A stretch of 6,563 bases of DNA from Sphingomonadales bacterium (lineage in GTDB: Bacteria > Pseudomonadota > Alphaproteobacteria > Sphingomonadales > Sphingomonadaceae): positions 1 through 6,563 of the forward strand of contig JANYCM010000248.1 of the NCBI GenBank assembly GCA_025360285.1. The letters are read 5' to 3'. The notes beneath the pieces were generated by a model, which was given only the letters and a program-made list of their open reading frames with translations, did not search any database and was not told the DNA's origin. The first letter of the stretch is position 1, and every line of letters starts with the position of its first letter. Shown here in pieces: positions 6,335-6,563 of the stretch. Position numbers and translations under genes: made by a program.

Positions 6335-6563
6335 TTTTGGCGGCAAAGCGCTGCCGTTGACGCCGCAGCGCCTGTTTGAAAATTACGGTCTTTACCGGCC
6401 CCGGTACGTCGGTCCCTGGTGGAACCGCGCCTGCTTCCCCTGTTCGGCGCCGATGGCCTTGTTTAGGCGAGGTCAAGGGTGCGCGGGAGGTGTGACGTCA
6501 TGCATCCGGTTGCTTTGCGAGGACTTTGGTTGTGATTTGTTGCGCGCCGGTGCTTGTGCCGCG
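6335..6563. other. Upstream region without a supported gene
   Basis: These bases precede the PEP-CTERM gene and run to the window edge. No promoter with both boxes is convincing: TTGACC on the minus strand (6476-6471) resembles a -35, but nothing at normal spacing resembles a -10. The region holds two palindromes (6393-6406 and 6493-6500), and GGGAGG at 6485-6490 stands 9 nt before an 11-codon plus-strand ORF (6500-6535). A second plus frame from GTG at 6492 is open to the edge but too short to judge. Confidence 0.5.
6393..6406. promoter_or_regulatory. Palindrome TACCGGCCCCGGTA upstream of the PEP-CTERM gene
   Basis: TACCGG (6393-6398) and CCGGTA (6401-6406) are perfect inverted repeats separated by CC. 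The site lies about 75-85 nt upstream of the PEP-CTERM start, a usual place for an operator. No known regulator's site is recognised, and in GC-rich DNA such a repeat can arise by chance. Confidence 0.3.

Noticed and set aside
6338..6362. Possible sigma-54 promoter (ACGGCA...TTTGCC) before the PEP-CTERM gene
   Set aside because: The GG and GC elements are 9 nt apart where 10 is needed, and the flanking consensus is poor.
6102..6476. 124-residue minus-strand ORF overlapping the PEP-CTERM gene in another frame
   Set aside because: It overlaps the signal peptide region of a well supported gene and lacks motifs or a clear RBS.

Overview
This GC-rich window looks like alphaproteobacterial chromosome, most likely from a sphingomonad. 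Three things suggest this: a PEPxxWA-type C-terminal sorting signal, promoter-like sequences that fit the Caulobacter-type consensus (TTGACGS...GCTANAWC), and the neighbourhood of tpiA-secG divergent from a PpiD/SurA-like gene and trpE. The assignment rests on recall of family features and gene order, not on a search.

Left block (1-3141, minus strand): a PpiD-like periplasmic folding factor is followed by trpE (anthranilate synthase component I), whose last part runs off the left edge. The two reading frames abut with no spacer. Middle (3142-3255): a short divergent control region holds a good promoter for the ppiD-trpE unit and a palindrome. Right-going block (3256-5712, plus strand): tpiA (triose-phosphate isomerase), secG (Sec translocon subunit) with its own likely promoter, then a KgtP-like 2-oxoglutarate permease 3 nt after secG. 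Positions 5712-5745 form a strong GC-rich hairpin between convergent genes. Right end (5753-6319, minus strand): a small secreted PEPxxWA-CTERM protein with a strong ribosome binding site, then about 240 nt of upstream DNA without a supported gene.

Most of the genes are housekeeping: glycolysis (tpiA), tryptophan synthesis (trpE), and protein export and envelope folding (secG, ppiD). The accessory parts are the permease attached to secG and the PEP-CTERM protein, whose sorting machinery (exosortase) is not in the window. I see no mobile element, CRISPR array, RNA gene or clearly new system. The more interesting details are the two tightly joined, in-frame gene pairs each separated by a single TAG codon, the matching promoters, and small palindromes in the two control regions.
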